A stretch of 64,000 nt of DNA from Mesorhizobium sp. B2-8-5 (GCF_006440675.2 NZ_CP083951.1:5923501-5987500), one strand, 5' to 3'. Shown: positions 34,746 through 49,495, counted from the first letter of the stretch. A program made the numbers and translations. The notes: a model not told the origin generated them from the sequence alone.

Positions 34746-36035
34746 TCAAGCAGCCCGGCGCAGGGCGTGGAAATAGAACCCGTCGGTGCCGCTCAACGCC
34801 GGTGACAGCGAGATGCCGCCGCCTTCGCCGATACGTGCGGCCCCTTCATGACCAGGGAAGCGGCCATCCCAGAGCTGACGATGATCGACCGGCGCAAAGC
34901 CTTCATGGCGCTCGCGGAAGGCCGCGACCTGCTCGCCGTTCTCGGCATCGAACACCGAACAGGTGATGTAGACCAGCAAACCGCCCGGCTTGACGAAGGC
35001 CTGCGCGGTGTCGAGGATCGCCTGCTGCTCTCCCTTGCGGGCATCGAGCTGCCTCTCGGTCAGCCGCCATTTGGCGTCGGGACGCCGCCGCCAGGTGCCG
35101 CTGCCGGTGCAGGGCGCGTCGATCAGCACGATATCCATGTGGTTGGCGAGCGGCGCAAGCTCCGCGGGCTTGCTGACGACCTGGACGTTGCGGTTGTGCG
35201 AACGGCGGATGCGCTCGAAGATCGGCGCCAGCCGCACCTTCTCCGCATCATGGGCGAAGAGCTGGCCCCGATTGTCCATCTCGGCCGACAGCGCCAGCGT
35301 CTTGCCGCCGGCGCCGGCGCAATAGTCGAGCACCTGCATGCCGGGCGCGGCGCCGGCAAGTGCCGCGGCAAGCTGCGAACCCTCGTCCTGCACTTCGAAC
35401 CAGCCTTTCTGGAAGGCCGGCTCGGCCTGCACGTTGGGGTGCCGGCCGTCGCCGTCGATCGGCGGGATGCGGATGCCGTGCGGCGCGATCGCCGCCGGCG
35501 CGGCACCCGTGCCCTGGAGCTCGGCCAGCACCTTGGCACGATCGGCCTGGAGCGTGTTGACCCTCAGATCCAGCGGCGGGCGCTGCGCCAGGGCGGCGCC
35601 TTCCTCGACCCAGGCCTCGCCATAGGCTCGCTCGAGCAGCGGCGCGCACCAGTCCGGGATATCGGCCCGCACCACGTCGGGCGCGTCGGCCAGCCTGCGG
35701 CTGGCGGCTGCCTTCAGCTCGCCGGCGTCGAGCAGCGGCGGCGCGAATTTGTCGCCATCGAGCGCGTCGTTGAGTGACTGCGCCGTCTGGCCCCATTCCA
35801 ACAGAAGCGCGCCAAAGCCGATGGCGCGCGGCGTGTCCTCGCCGAACAGCCAGCCGGCCGAGCGTTTGCGGCGCAGCGCGTCATAGACGATGTTGCCGAT
35901 TGCCGCGCGATCGCCGCCACCGGCGAAGCGATGCGACAGGCCCCAGTCGCGCAGGGCGTCGGCCACCGGCCGGTGACGCCGGCCGATGTCTTCCAGAATC
36001 TCTATCGCCGCCGCCAGCCTTCCGCCCAGTCGCAT
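34746..36035 (-). CDS. RsmB/NOP2-family RNA (cytosine-5) methyltransferase
   Basis: The 429-residue protein has an N-terminal RsmB-like helical region and a C-terminal m5C methyltransferase. It shows SAM-binding 'VLDYCAGAGGKTLALSAEMD', the motif IV cysteine in 'DAPCTGSGTWRRRPD' and the catalytic motif VI cysteine in 'YITCSVFDAENGEQV'. It probably methylates 16S rRNA (C967 in E. coli for RsmB). It lies upstream of the thioesterase gene on the same strand, 94 bp away. Confidence 0.88.
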   Translation of the reverse strand: MRLGGRLAAAIEILEDIGRRHRPVADALRDWGLSHRFAGGGDRAAIGNIVYDALRRKRSAGWLFGEDTPRAIGFGALLLEWGQTAQSLNDALDGDKFAPPLLDAGELKAAASRRLADAPDVVRADIPDWCAPLLERAYGEAWVEEGAALAQRPPLDLRVNTLQADRAKVLAELQGTGAAPAAIAPHGIRIPPIDGDGRHPNVQAEPAFQKGWFEVQDEGSQLAAALAGAAPGMQVLDYCAGAGGKTLALSAEMDNRGQLFAHDAEKVRLAPIFERIRRSHNRNVQVVSKPAELAPLANHMDIVLIDAPCTGSGTWRRRPDAKWRLTERQLDARKGEQQAILDTAQAFVKPGGLLVYITCSVFDAENGEQVAAFRERHEGFAPVDHRQLWDGRFPGHEGAARIGEGGGISLSPALSGTDGFYFHALRRAA

Positions 36036-36366
36036 CCTGTTTTCCGTAGCTGTTTACAAATCGGGTCCAGCCCGCTCTTAAAGCCTTTCAGGCCAGGATT
36101 GAAACAGTTCCATTCGGTTTGCCGATGAAATGACGTTTCAAGACCGGACGATTTGGCCGAACGGTTTTTCCATGGCGAGAGGTGTGGCCGGGAAACAAGA
36201 ACAATCGATCAGAACATGAAAGACTTCTAATGTTTTGATTGACGCCTGCAAGAAAGCCGACCGGCTTAACCTCCCAGCTTTGCAAGTGTTGTCCACAGGA
36301 ATACTCTTCCACCAGTGATTCGCGGCGCGGGAAACGCGGTTTGGCGGGTCCGACAAGGAGAGGGCA
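36036..36366. other. Divergent intergenic region (331 bp)
   Basis: This gap separates the RsmB-like gene (leftward) from aqpZ (rightward). It is AT-richer near 36200-36300 and should contain both promoters. I find no gene, strong hairpin or known regulatory element. An AAGGAGAGGGCA sequence just before the aqpZ ATG is its ribosome site. Confidence 0.5.
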
Positions 36367-37044
36367 ATGAAGACTTATCTGGCAGAAGTTCTCGGCACAT
36401 TTTTGTTGGTGTTCATCGGCACCGCCTCCGTGGTCACGGGCGGTTTCGGCGGCGCGCTGCCGCTCGGACAGGAAGGCATCGGCCTGGCGTTCGGCATCGG
36501 TCTGATCGCCGCGGCCTATGCGATCGGCCCGATCTCGGGTGCGCATCTCAATCCGGCGGTGACGCTGGGCGTGTTCCTGGCGGGGCGGATGCCGGCCAAG
36601 GACGTCGTCCCCTACTGGATCGCGCAGGTCATCGGCGCCATCATCGCCTCGCTGGCGCTGTGGATCATCGTATCGGGCCAGGCTGGCGGCCACACCGGCG
36701 GCTTCGGCGCCAATGGCTGGGACGAGACGAAATGGGGCATGAGCTCGGCCTTCCTGTGGGAGCTGATCGGCACCTTCACCTTCGTCACGGTGATCCTCGG
36801 CGTCACCAACGCCAAGCACACCACCGCCTTTGCCGGCCTGGTCATCGGCCTGACGCTGGCGGGGATCCACTTCGCCATGATCCCGGTGACCGGCACCTCG
36901 GTCAATCCGGCGCGCTCGATCGGCCCGGCGCTGTTTTCGGGAGGTGCTGCGCTCAGCCAGCTCTGGCTGTTCATCGTCGCGCCGCTGATCGGCGGAGCGA
37001 TCGCCGGCGTCGTCGCCAAGGCCGGCATCTTCGAAAAAGACTGA
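36367..37044 (+). CDS. aqpZ: Aquaporin Z-type water channel
   Basis: The 225-residue MIP-family protein has six hydrophobic segments and both NPA half-helices, 'AHLNPAVTLGVF' and 'SVNPARSIGPAL'. A large pore with aromatic/arginine filter is indicated by the histidine and 'NPAR' arginine, as in water-selective AqpZ rather than GlpF, which has NPARD. It moves water across the inner membrane. A strong ribosome site precedes the ATG, and a clear terminator follows within 50 bp. Confidence 0.93.
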   Translation: MKTYLAEVLGTFLLVFIGTASVVTGGFGGALPLGQEGIGLAFGIGLIAAAYAIGPISGAHLNPAVTLGVFLAGRMPAKDVVPYWIAQVIGAIIASLALWIIVSGQAGGHTGGFGANGWDETKWGMSSAFLWELIGTFTFVTVILGVTNAKHTTAFAGLVIGLTLAGIHFAMIPVTGTSVNPARSIGPALFSGGAALSQLWLFIVAPLIGGAIAGVVAKAGIFEKD

Positions 37045-37063
37045 TAGCTCTGGATAAATGCAA

Positions 37064-37094
37064 AAAAAGGCGCGGGCATGACCCGCGCCTTTTT
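37064..37094. terminator. Bidirectional rho-independent terminator between aqpZ and katG
   Basis: AAAAAGGCGCGGG (37064-37076) is perfectly inverted at 37082-37094 around a CATGA loop, giving a 13-bp stem flanked by A- and T-runs. It serves both convergent genes. Confidence 0.92.
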
Positions 37095-37112
37095 CGTTGG
37101 GAGGATGCGATC

Positions 37113-40463
<3,351 letters not shown>

Positions 40464-41567
40464 TCACGGCACAAAGATCAGGAACACATAGGTGAAAAAC
40501 ACCACGACGTGCACCATGCCGGTCAGGAACGTCGTTCTTTCGGTGCTGAAGCTTACGCTGCATATGAAAAGCGCCAGCACCAGAAGCACGGCATCGGACG
40601 CCGGGAGCCCCAAGGTCAGGCCCCTGCCCGTCAGCAGGCTGGCGGCCGCGACCGCCGGTATCGTCAAGCCGATCGTGGCGCAGGCCGAGCCCATCGCGAC
40701 GTTCAGGCTGCGCTGCAGCTCATTCTTGAAGGCGGCGCGGATCGCCGAGATCGCCTCCGGCATCAAAACCAGTGCCGCGATCATTGCTCCCACGATGCTG
40801 TCGGCCTGGGTCACCTTATAGGCCGCGAGCGCATCCTCCACGCTCGCGGCGACCTGCTCTGCGAGCAGGACAATGCCGATGAGCCCGCTCAGCAGCAGCA
40901 GGGCGCTGACGAAAATGCTGTCGTGGGAGGCGGTTCGCATCGGAACGTCGTGCGCCTGTCCCTGGACGAAGTCCTCCCGGTGCCGGACGGTCTGGGCAAA
41001 CACGAAGCTCGCATAGAGAAGCACCGAAAGGACGCTGACGAAACCAAGCTGAGCCGCCGAAAACGTGCCGGGACCCGTGGCCTGGGTGTAGGTCGGAAGA
41101 ATAAGCGTCATCACGGTCAACGCGATCAGAACCGACAGGTAGGCGCTTGTCCCTTGCCGGAGGATCGCCTGCTTGCGATAGCGCCAGCCGCCAAGCGTGA
41201 GACATATCCCGACAACGCCAGTGGAGGTGATCATCACCGTCGAGAAAACGGATTCGCGCGCCAGTGTGGGGTTGTTTGCTCCATGCAGCATCATCGAGAC
41301 GATGATCGACACTTCGATTGCCGTCACCGCAAAAGTCAGCACCAGGGTTCCGTAGGGCTCCCCTATGCGCCGGGCGAGCGCCTCGGCGTGGTCGAGCACC
41401 ACGAAAATGGTGGTGAACATGATGGCGCTCGACAGCGCTCCAACCAGTATCCTGGCGTTCAGCGACCCTTCGTCGACCGAGAGGCCGCTGGCCCTGACCG
41501 CGAGAGCCATCACCAGCGCGGCCAACGGCATTGTGTAGGAAGTCACCGACCGCCCGTAACCAGTCAT
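40464..41567 (-). CDS. chaA: Calcium/cation-proton antiporter (ChaA type)
   Basis: The 367-residue membrane protein has about eleven hydrophobic segments and the two conserved alpha-repeats of the CaCA family: 'GEPYGTLVLTFAVTAIEVSI' and 'ALVLMPEAISAIRAAFKNEL' followed by 'GSACATIGLTIP', with the ion-binding glutamates. ChaA exchanges Ca2+, Na+ or K+ for protons at the inner membrane, aiding alkaline and salt tolerance. It is convergent with oxyR and appears to be a single-gene unit. Confidence 0.88.
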   Translation of the reverse strand: MTGYGRSVTSYTMPLAALVMALAVRASGLSVDEGSLNARILVGALSSAIMFTTIFVVLDHAEALARRIGEPYGTLVLTFAVTAIEVSIIVSMMLHGANNPTLARESVFSTVMITSTGVVGICLTLGGWRYRKQAILRQGTSAYLSVLIALTVMTLILPTYTQATGPGTFSAAQLGFVSVLSVLLYASFVFAQTVRHREDFVQGQAHDVPMRTASHDSIFVSALLLLSGLIGIVLLAEQVAASVEDALAAYKVTQADSIVGAMIAALVLMPEAISAIRAAFKNELQRSLNVAMGSACATIGLTIPAVAAASLLTGRGLTLGLPASDAVLLVLALFICSVSFSTERTTFLTGMVHVVVFFTYVFLIFVP

Positions 41568-41661
41568 TCAAGCCCCCGAACGCCACGCGTTTGCGCCAAC
41601 TTAGCGGAAAAGCGCGTAGGGAGCACCTCTCATGGGCATCTTTGCCCGCCAAGCGCACCGT

Positions 41662-42285
41662 TCAAAACACGATTGAGGACGGGGCATCATTTCCGGCGTC
41701 GAATGCCTCGATGGCCTTGCGAACCGCCCCACAGAATCTTTTCAGAAGTTCCGACTCGTTCCCCATTCGACGGCGCAGCGAGAAGGGCACTTCCAGCTGT
41801 GCGCCTTTGCCCGTCAGTCCTCGGTTGACGATGTTCGAATCCTGGATACCCGGAAACGGATGGTTATCCTTTTTTGTCTGGAAGCCGGCCTCCCCCAGAC
41901 GCCAGGCTATCTCTGAAACCAACGCGGCGTCCTTGCCGCCCATGTAGATCGTCGCGAGATCATCCCGATCCTGGCGACCATGGATAGCAACGACAGTGGA
42001 CTTCGTCCGCAACAGTTCCAGCGCGGTTGCCTCGTCAAAGTTCCTGGATGTTATGTGCAGCTCCCGGTTGCTTTCCGGCATGAGGCCTTCAAAGCAATAC
42101 ATATCGAGATCGCCTCCTGCTATCGTCGCGGCGATCAGGGAGGTGCGGGGCTCGATCTTGCCGCCATGCGGGGCGATGACGATGGCACTGCCGGTTCGCG
42201 CGCCGCGCCGGACTACTATGCGATAATCTATGTTTTCGATTTTGGCGGCTTTCAGCGCCGCAAAGTTGGGAAACTCGTTGTCCAT
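41662..42285 (-). CDS. Poly-gamma-glutamate hydrolase-family (DUF867) protein
   Basis: The 207-residue protein matches the PGA hydrolase/DUF867 family, zinc-dependent amidohydrolases first known from Bacillus phages. Candidate metal ligands are in 'VIAPHGGKIEP', 'VVAIHGRQD' and the glutamate in 'GKGAQLEVPFSLRRRM'. No signal peptide is seen, so secretion is not evident. It starts 10 bp after the acyl-CoA ligase gene on the same strand. Outside phages the role is uncertain; no other phage genes are nearby. Confidence 0.75.
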   Translation of the reverse strand: MDNEFPNFAALKAAKIENIDYRIVVRRGARTGSAIVIAPHGGKIEPRTSLIAATIAGGDLDMYCFEGLMPESNRELHITSRNFDEATALELLRTKSTVVAIHGRQDRDDLATIYMGGKDAALVSEIAWRLGEAGFQTKKDNHPFPGIQDSNIVNRGLTGKGAQLEVPFSLRRRMGNESELLKRFCGAVRKAIEAFDAGNDAPSSIVF

Positions 42286-42295
42286 AAATGCCGTT

Positions 42296-44062
<1,767 letters not shown>

Positions 44063-44150
44063 CGCCGTCTCCTCCCGGGATGATCGAGCCTATCAGCCCG
44101 CAAAGGCGGTGGAAACCCGCCGAAGGTAGAGGTGGCTAAAGCTCTTTGAC

Positions 44151-44193
44151 GCAATTCCGGACGGAAACCGCTTCACACTTTTCCTGGAATTGC
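44151..44193. repeat. Mesorhizobium-type small palindromic repeat, copy 1
   Basis: GCAATTCC (44151-44158) and GGAATTGC (44186-44193) flank an imperfect inner stem with 'GGACGGAAACCG' on the left and 'ACTTTTCC' on the right. The same outer arms and GGACGG core recur at 50538-50574. It lies between the acyl-CoA ligase start and the hisG stop. Confidence 0.7.
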
Positions 44194-44194
44194 T

Positions 44195-44893
44195 CTAGGC
44201 GACCAGCGCGGCCATTTTTGCGGCAATGTCGCGCAACTGCGCCTCGTCGGCTGCATCTCGAGACTTTTTCGACGCCACCAGGCAGGCCTGCGACTTCAGG
44301 ATCGCGCCGTCGCCCAGCACCTTGAGGTGGTTGGCGCGCAGCGTCGAGCCGGTGGTGGTGATGTCGACGATGACGTCGGCCAGTCCCGCCGCCGGCGCGC
44401 CTTCGGTGGCGCCGAGGCTTTCGACGATGCGGTAGACCTGGATGCCGTGCTTGAGTGAAAAGAACTGCTGCGTCAGCCGCCAGTACTTTGTAGCTATCCG
44501 CAAGCGCCGGCCGTGGCGCTGGCGGAAATCGGCGGCGACATCGTCGAGGTCGGCCATGGTATCAACATCGAGCCAGATGTCGGGCACGGCGACCACGACA
44601 TCGGCATGGCCGAAGCCGAGGCGGGCGACGATCTCGGCGCGCGCTTCCCAATCGGCGAGATTCTCGCGCAAAAGGTCCTCGCCGGTGATGCCGAGATCGA
44701 CCGCGCCCTGGCCGATCTCGCCGGCGATCTCGGACGCGGACAGGAAGGCCACCTCGACATTGTCGAGACCGTCGATGCGGGCACGGTATTTGCGGTCGTC
44801 CTCAGGTAGCGTGACGGCCAGGCCGGCCTTGGCCAGCACTTCGAGCGACTGTTCCTTGAGACGGCCCTTCGAGGGGATCGCCAGCGTGATCAT
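44195..44893 (-). CDS. hisG: ATP phosphoribosyltransferase, short form
   Basis: The 232-residue enzyme catalyses the first step of histidine synthesis, joining ATP and PRPP. It has the '[14 protein letters not shown]' PRPP loop and '[10 protein letters not shown]'. The short form lacks the C-terminal regulatory domain and needs HisZ, which is encoded directly upstream with a 4-nt overlap (ATGA). The ATG at 44893 has GGGAG 8 nt upstream; a longer frame runs back into hisZ. Confidence 0.95.
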   Translation of the reverse strand: MITLAIPSKGRLKEQSLEVLAKAGLAVTLPEDDRKYRARIDGLDNVEVAFLSASEIAGEIGQGAVDLGITGEDLLRENLADWEARAEIVARLGFGHADVVVAVPDIWLDVDTMADLDDVAADFRQRHGRRLRIATKYWRLTQQFFSLKHGIQVYRIVESLGATEGAPAAGLADVIVDITTTGSTLRANHLKVLGDGAILKSQACLVASKKSRDAADEAQLRDIAAKMAALVA

Positions 44894-46008
44894 TTCGCGC
44901 TCTCCCGCAAGGCTTCGATACGGTCGAGCCAAACCGAAAAGCCGACGCCGGGGATCGGCTTCTTGGCGCCGAGCAGCGTCAGCAGCCGATCGTAGCGGCC
45001 GCCGCCGGCCAGCGGGCGGTCGCCGTCACCGGCGGCAATCTCGAAGACCAGGCCGGTATAGTAATCGAGCGGACGGCCGAAGGCGGCGTCGTAGCGGATT
45101 TGCGCCGAGGACAGGCCATGCGCCTCGATCGCCTCGGCGCGGGCGGCGAAATTCTCCAGCGCCGGTCCCAGCGACAGGCCGGCATCGGCGGCGAATTTCT
45201 CGAGCGCCGCGGTCGCGCCGCTGAGCGCGACGTCGATCTCGAGAAAACCTTTCAGCGCCGAAAACGCCTCGTCGGACAACCGCACGCTGCGCAGTTGCGC
45301 TTTCTCGATCAGGCGCCGCGCGATGTCGGCAGGCGCGCGGCCGGACGATGCCGACAGCCCGGCCTCCTCGATGCCGGCAGAGATATGCGAGGCAAGACCT
45401 TCCGCATCGCCGTCGAGCACAAGCAAGGCGACGGGGCCGGAGAGCTGGCTGTTGCGCGGCGGATTGGCGAGGTCGGCAAGGGCTGCCTCCAGCATCGGCG
45501 CCGAGCCGAAGGCGCGCGCGAGCCGCATGCGCCAGCCGCGCGGCAGGCCAAGGGCGGCCAGCACGGCCTCGAACAGGGTCTGGTCGCCGAGCGTGACGGC
45601 AAGTGTCTGGCCGGGCAGCACCAGCGAAAGCAGCGCATGCGCATCGGCCAGCGAGCGGGCATCGGCGGCGGCCGTGTCGCGATCGCCGAGGTCCTCGATG
45701 CCGGCCTGGAAGAATTCATTGCCGCCCTCGCGGCGCTGGCGGAACACTTCGCCCAGATAGGAATAGCGGCGCGGCGTGCCGGCCTGGCTGGCGATGTGGT
45801 CGAGGCAGACCGGAATGGTGAATTCGGGCCGCAGGCACAGCGTCTTGCCGGTTTCGCTTTCGGTGAGGAAAATACGGCGGCGCAAATCCTCGCCCGCCAT
45901 GTCGAGGAACGGATCGGCCGGCTGCAGCACGGCGACTTCGACCGCGTGGGTGTCGCGGGTGGCGAAGAGTTTGACGATGTCGGCGGCGATGGCGGGACGG
46001 GTGGTCAA
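44890..46008 (-). CDS. hisZ: ATP phosphoribosyltransferase regulatory subunit
   Basis: The 372-residue HisRS-like paralogue is the regulatory partner of short HisG and has lost tRNA aminoacylation. It keeps class II features: '[20 protein letters not shown]' and '[18 protein letters not shown]', then '[12 protein letters not shown]'. No ATG gives a plausible start; TTG at 46008 has GGAG 8 nt upstream and yields a normal length, whereas the longer frame to 46155 translates through the large inverted repeat. It is the middle gene of hisS-hisZ-hisG. Confidence 0.92.
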   Translation of the reverse strand: MTTRPAIAADIVKLFATRDTHAVEVAVLQPADPFLDMAGEDLRRRIFLTESETGKTLCLRPEFTIPVCLDHIASQAGTPRRYSYLGEVFRQRREGGNEFFQAGIEDLGDRDTAAADARSLADAHALLSLVLPGQTLAVTLGDQTLFEAVLAALGLPRGWRMRLARAFGSAPMLEAALADLANPPRNSQLSGPVALLVLDGDAEGLASHISAGIEEAGLSASSGRAPADIARRLIEKAQLRSVRLSDEAFSALKGFLEIDVALSGATAALEKFAADAGLSLGPALENFAARAEAIEAHGLSSAQIRYDAAFGRPLDYYTGLVFEIAAGDGDRPLAGGGRYDRLLTLLGAKKPIPGVGFSVWLDRIEALRESAK

Positions 46009-46076
46009 CTTGCCGACTCCATTCCGCGACCCCCTGATTTGGGACCAGGAGGTCGTCCGACGGTTGGCGTTCCACG

Positions 46077-46236
46077 GCGCCCCCCTCTGTCCTGCCGGAC
46101 ATCTCCCCCACAAGGGGGGAGATCGGCAGCTCGGGCTCCGCGCCTCTTTTTGCAACGTTCAAAATTGGCGAAAGCCGGCGCGACATCTGATCTCCCCCCT
46201 TGTGGGGGAGATGTCCGGCAGGACAGAGGGGGGCGC
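46077..46236. repeat. Large inverted repeat, 48-bp perfect arms, copy A
   Basis: The arms 46077-46124 and 46189-46236 are exact reverse complements over 48 bp, with a 64-bp loop. Each arm also contains its own small TCTCCCCC/GGGGGAGA hairpin. It fills the 243-bp gap between hisS and hisZ, on one transcript. The outer 30-odd bases of each arm and part of the loop ('GCAACGTT...ATTGGCGAAAGCC') recur in the element at 54131-54310, so they form a family. Confidence 0.95.
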
Positions 46237-46251
46237 GACAGAACACGGCCT

Positions 46252-47754
46252 CTACTTCCCACGTGCCCGCTCCTCGGCCTGCGCCGCCAGGATCTTCCTC
46301 ACCTCGGCGACCAGTTCGCCTTCCGCCACCGTCACCTGCGCCGGCCGTGCCGCCCGCCATTCGGCGTTGTCGGTGATCTCGGCCGACATGCGGGCGCCTT
46401 CGATCAGGTCCTTGATCTGCAGTTCGCCCTTGGCGCGCTCGTCGCCGCCCTGGATGATGGCGACCGGGCTGCCGCGGCGGTCGGCGTATTTCAGCTGCGC
46501 CTTCATGCCGGCGCCGCCGAGATACATTTCGGAGCGGATGCCGGCGGCGCGGAGGTCGGCAACCATCTTCTGGTAGCGGCCGAGGCTTTCCGTATCCTTG
46601 TCCATGACCAGCACCACGACGGGCGCGATGACATCGGAGACGTCGAGCTTGCCGAGGTTCTTCAGCGCCGTCATCAGGCGTGAGACGCCGATGGAGAAGC
46701 CTGTCGCCGGCACCGGCTCGCCGCGAAAGCGCGAGACCAGCCCGTCATAGCGCCCGCCGCCGCCGACCGAGCCGAAGCGCACGATTTGACCTTCGTCATT
46801 GGGGATCTCGGCGAGAAGCTCGGCCTCGAAGACCGGGCCGGTGTAGTATTCGAGCCCGCGCACGACGGACCGATCCATCACGACGCGGTCTTCGCCATAG
46901 CCTGCGGCCCTGACCAAAGCCTCGATCGTTGCGAGCTCGCCGACGCCTTCCTGATAGACAGCGTTGGCATTGACGTTTGAATCCTGGGCCGTCTGGCCGT
47001 TCCTCGCCGTTGCAAGAAGCACCGCTTCGGCCTGTTTGTCATTCAACCCGGCGCCCTTGGCGAAATCGCCCTCGCCTTCCTTGCCGCCATCCCAGCGCCC
47101 TGGACCGAGCAGCAACCTCACGCCTTCCGGCCCGAGCTTGTCCAGTTTGTCGATGGCGCGCAGCACCGTCAGGCGGCGGCCGGCATTCTGGTCGCCGCCG
47201 AGGCCGATCGCCTCCAGCACGCCGTCGAGCACTTTTCTGTTGTTGACACGGATGACGTAGTCGCCGCGCTTGATGCCGAGCGCTTCCATGACATCGGCCA
47301 TCATCATCGCCATCTCGGCGTCGGCGGCGACGCCCGGCGTACCAATGGTGTCGGCGTCGAACTGCATGAACTGGCGGAAGCGGCCGGGGCCTGGCTTCTC
47401 GTTGCGAAACACCCAGCCGGAACGGTAGCTGCGATAAGGCTTGGGCAGGCGCTCGAAATTCTCGGCGACGAAACGCGCTGTCGGCGCGGTCAGGTCATAG
47501 CGCAGCGACAGCCATTGGTCGTCGTCATCCTGGAAGGAAAAGACACCCTCGTTCGGCCGGTCCTGGTCGGGCAGGAATTTGCCGAGAGCATCGGTGTATT
47601 CGATCATCGGCTGGTCGACCGGCTCGAAGCCGTAGAGCTCATAGACCGAGCGGATGGTCGCCATCATCTTCTCGACGGCGCGGATGTCTTCGGCGCTGCG
47701 GTCGGCAAAACCGCGCGGCAGCCGCGCTTTCGTCTTTTCCGATTTGTCGGCCAT
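46252..47754 (-). CDS. hisS: Histidyl-tRNA synthetase
   Basis: The 500-residue class II synthetase charges tRNA-His. Motif 2 is '[20 protein letters not shown]', the HisRS signature is '[17 protein letters not shown]' and motif 3 is '[10 protein letters not shown]' preceded by 'GGGGRYDGL'. A C-terminal anticodon-binding domain ('[20 protein letters not shown]') is complete. The alphaproteobacterial form is longer than the E. coli one because of insertions. It heads the hisS-hisZ-hisG operon. Confidence 0.96.
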   Translation of the reverse strand: MADKSEKTKARLPRGFADRSAEDIRAVEKMMATIRSVYELYGFEPVDQPMIEYTDALGKFLPDQDRPNEGVFSFQDDDDQWLSLRYDLTAPTARFVAENFERLPKPYRSYRSGWVFRNEKPGPGRFRQFMQFDADTIGTPGVAADAEMAMMMADVMEALGIKRGDYVIRVNNRKVLDGVLEAIGLGGDQNAGRRLTVLRAIDKLDKLGPEGVRLLLGPGRWDGGKEGEGDFAKGAGLNDKQAEAVLLATARNGQTAQDSNVNANAVYQEGVGELATIEALVRAAGYGEDRVVMDRSVVRGLEYYTGPVFEAELLAEIPNDEGQIVRFGSVGGGGRYDGLVSRFRGEPVPATGFSIGVSRLMTALKNLGKLDVSDVIAPVVVLVMDKDTESLGRYQKMVADLRAAGIRSEMYLGGAGMKAQLKYADRRGSPVAIIQGGDERAKGELQIKDLIEGARMSAEITDNAEWRAARPAQVTVAEGELVAEVRKILAAQAEERARGK

Positions 47755-47837
47755 GGAGGTTTCCAGTCAGTGGTGACTTACTTCGAGCGCGCGTTTCCTA
47801 AACGATGCGGCTTGGAGCGGCAAGGGTTAGCGCCTTC

Positions 47838-47860
47838 CCTTCTCCCCTTGCGGGAGAAGG
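47838..47860. repeat. Short perfect hairpin upstream of hisS
   Basis: CCTTCTCCC (47838-47846) pairs with GGGAGAAGG (47852-47860) around CTTGC. It lies 84 bp upstream of the hisS start and about 110 bp before the small membrane protein gene. The same CCTTCTCC/GGGAGAAGG type stem recurs at 48609-48639, so it may be a short dispersed palindrome. Confidence 0.65.
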
Positions 47861-47969
47861 AAGAACTGAAACAAATCCCACCAAAAACGAAACAATTCCG
47901 CCACCGGCGCGGCATGCTGCCGACACAATCGACGACCATAAAGCGCGTCGAAACAAGGGGTTCGGGGCC

Positions 47970-48197
47970 ATGACGACGGCTGAAGACATGATCGAGAGCG
48001 GCAGGTCGGCCAGGCTGCGGCCCGCCGGCAGCACGCTGAAGCCGGCACAGCAGCCGGCCGGGCCGTTCGAGGCTGCGGCGGCCAAGCCGAGCGCCCGCGA
48101 CGCGCTGGTGACTGGCCTGCTGGTGATCTATCCGGCCTTCGCGGCCGTGGCGGCGATCATCGCCGGGCTGTTCCTGGCCGGCGCCGGCAGCGTCTGA
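47970..48197 (+). CDS. Small single-pass membrane protein, unknown function
   Basis: The 75-residue product has a polar, Pro/Ala-rich N-terminus ('MTTAEDMIESGRSARLRPAG') and one long hydrophobic segment near the C-terminus ('ALVTGLLVIYPAFAAVAAII'), suggesting a C-terminally anchored inner-membrane protein. The ATG at 47970 is preceded by a G-rich 'AAGGGG' about 13 nt upstream. No family was recognised. It lies divergently from hisS and 27 bp before another small exported protein gene. Confidence 0.55.
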   Translation: MTTAEDMIESGRSARLRPAGSTLKPAQQPAGPFEAAAAKPSARDALVTGLLVIYPAFAAVAAIIAGLFLAGAGSV

Positions 48198-48224
48198 CTT
48201 TCATTCAACGATCGGGGGATCATC

Positions 48225-48608
48225 ATGCAGTTGCGATTTGCAGGCGCGCTTGCAGGCGCGCTTTTCTGTGGCATGCCCGTTGCCGCCAACGCGTGCCAGC
48301 CGGGCGATGCCCGTCTTGCCGGCCATTATTACCTGAACGGCGTCATGGAAGTCGGTTCCGAGCTGCTTTTGAAGAAAGACGGCAGCTTCGAATTCGCGCT
48401 CGCCTATGGCGCCAACGACCAGTACGGCAAGGGCTGCTGGGTGAGGAAGGGCTCGACCGTCGAGGTCATCCCGGCCGGCCGCAGCTCCGCCTCCACGCAT
48501 CACACGCCCGACGACAGCGGCTTCAGCGGACTGGTGCTGACGGTGTCCGGCTCGAGCCTTGTCTGGGACATCAACGGCAGCGGCCATAAGGGCAGGTTCG
48601 AGAAGTGA
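48225..48608 (+). CDS. Small exported protein, unknown function
   Basis: The 127-residue product has a signal peptide of about 22 residues ending 'PVAANA' and a mature domain rich in beta-strand-like segments ('AGHYYLNGVMEVGSELLLKK', 'GLVLTVSGSSLVWDINGSG'). Two cysteines (in 'ACQPGD' and 'GKGCWV') could form a disulfide in the periplasm. AGGGGG-like sequence ('ATCGGGGGATC') precedes the ATG. No family was recognised. Confidence 0.65.
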   Translation: MQLRFAGALAGALFCGMPVAANACQPGDARLAGHYYLNGVMEVGSELLLKKDGSFEFALAYGANDQYGKGCWVRKGSTVEVIPAGRSSASTHHTPDDSGFSGLVLTVSGSSLVWDINGSGHKGRFEK

Positions 48609-48639
48609 GCCTTCTCCTTCTACCCTTGTGGGAGAAGGC
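48609..48639. terminator. Hairpin between convergent genes, likely terminator
   Basis: GCCTTCTCC (48609-48617) is inverted at 48631-48639 (GGAGAAGGC), right after the exported-protein stop and 10 bp before the tag stop. It lacks a long T-run, so it may be a repeat family member as well. Confidence 0.55.
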
Positions 48640-48648
48640 AAAAGCGCC

Positions 48649-49287
48649 CTACTTCGGCCTCTTGAGCCTCTTGCGCTCTTTCTCCACCTCCGCCCGGCAG
48701 TAGCAGCCTTCGAGATGGTCGTTGACCAGGCCCATGGCCTGCATGAAGGCGTAGACGGTGGTGGGACCGACAAAGCTCCAGCCGCGCTTCTTCAACTCCT
48801 TCGATATCCTGACCGACACCGCCGTCGTCGGATTGGCGCGCAGATGCGCGAGGTCGACGATTTCGGGCCGCTCCTGCGAGCTCGGCTCGAACTTCCAGAA
48901 CCACGCGGCCAGGGAGCCGAACTCGTCCACCATCTCGCGGGCGCGTTTGGCGTTGTTGATGGTCGAGACGATCTTGCCGCGATGGCGGATGATGCCGGCA
49001 TTCCCGAGCAGGCGTTCGACATCCATGTCGGTGAACGCCGCCACCTTGTCGAAGTCGAAACCGGCGAAGGCCTCGCGGAAATTCTCGCGCTTGCGCAGGA
49101 TGGTCAGCCACGACAGGCCCGACTGGAAGCCTTCCAGGCAGATCTTTTCGAACAGCCGGCGATCATCCGTTACCGGCCGGCCCCATTCGTGGTCGTGGTA
49201 ATGGAGATAGTCCGGCAGATTGCCATGCCAGAAGCAGCGCGCCTTGCCGTCGGGGCCGTCGAGAATACCGGCATGTTCAGTCGCCAT
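48649..49287 (-). CDS. tag: DNA-3-methyladenine glycosylase I
   Basis: The 212-residue HhH-superfamily enzyme removes 3-methyladenine from alkylated DNA. Characteristic segments are 'YHDHEWGRPVTDDRRLFEKI' (zinc and catalytic glutamate region), 'EGFQSGLSWLTILRKRENFR', 'GNAGIIRHRGKIVSTINN' and 'GWSFVGPTTVYAFMQAMGLV'. ATG at 49287 is preferred over a TTG 9 nt upstream. It is a single gene, convergent with the small exported protein gene. Confidence 0.93.
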   Translation of the reverse strand: MATEHAGILDGPDGKARCFWHGNLPDYLHYHDHEWGRPVTDDRRLFEKICLEGFQSGLSWLTILRKRENFREAFAGFDFDKVAAFTDMDVERLLGNAGIIRHRGKIVSTINNAKRAREMVDEFGSLAAWFWKFEPSSQERPEIVDLAHLRANPTTAVSVRISKELKKRGWSFVGPTTVYAFMQAMGLVNDHLEGCYCRAEVEKERKRLKRPK

Positions 49288-49495
49288 CGCTACCAAATCC
49301 GTTCGTTAACGCGCCTCGGCGCCAAGTTTACGGTGGCTTTACCAGATTCCTGAACCGGCCGGTAACCACACCAAAAGGTTTACTGACAAAGCGGCATTTT
49401 ACGCATTCCGATTCATGCTTTGCTTGCCGCTGCGCGCCAAGGATCGCGAAGCCGAGGCCCCGCCCGGACGAGTTCGACGATCAAGGTGCGTTCCG

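Noticed and set aside
41662..42285. Prophage, because PGA hydrolase-like genes are known from phages
   Set aside because: No integrase, capsid, tail or lysis genes surround it; neighbours are core metabolic genes.
46023..46155. N-terminal extension of HisZ through the large inverted repeat
   Set aside because: The extended residues are a translation of the repeat and of its flank and lack HisZ features; a TTG with GGAG at 46008 gives the normal length.
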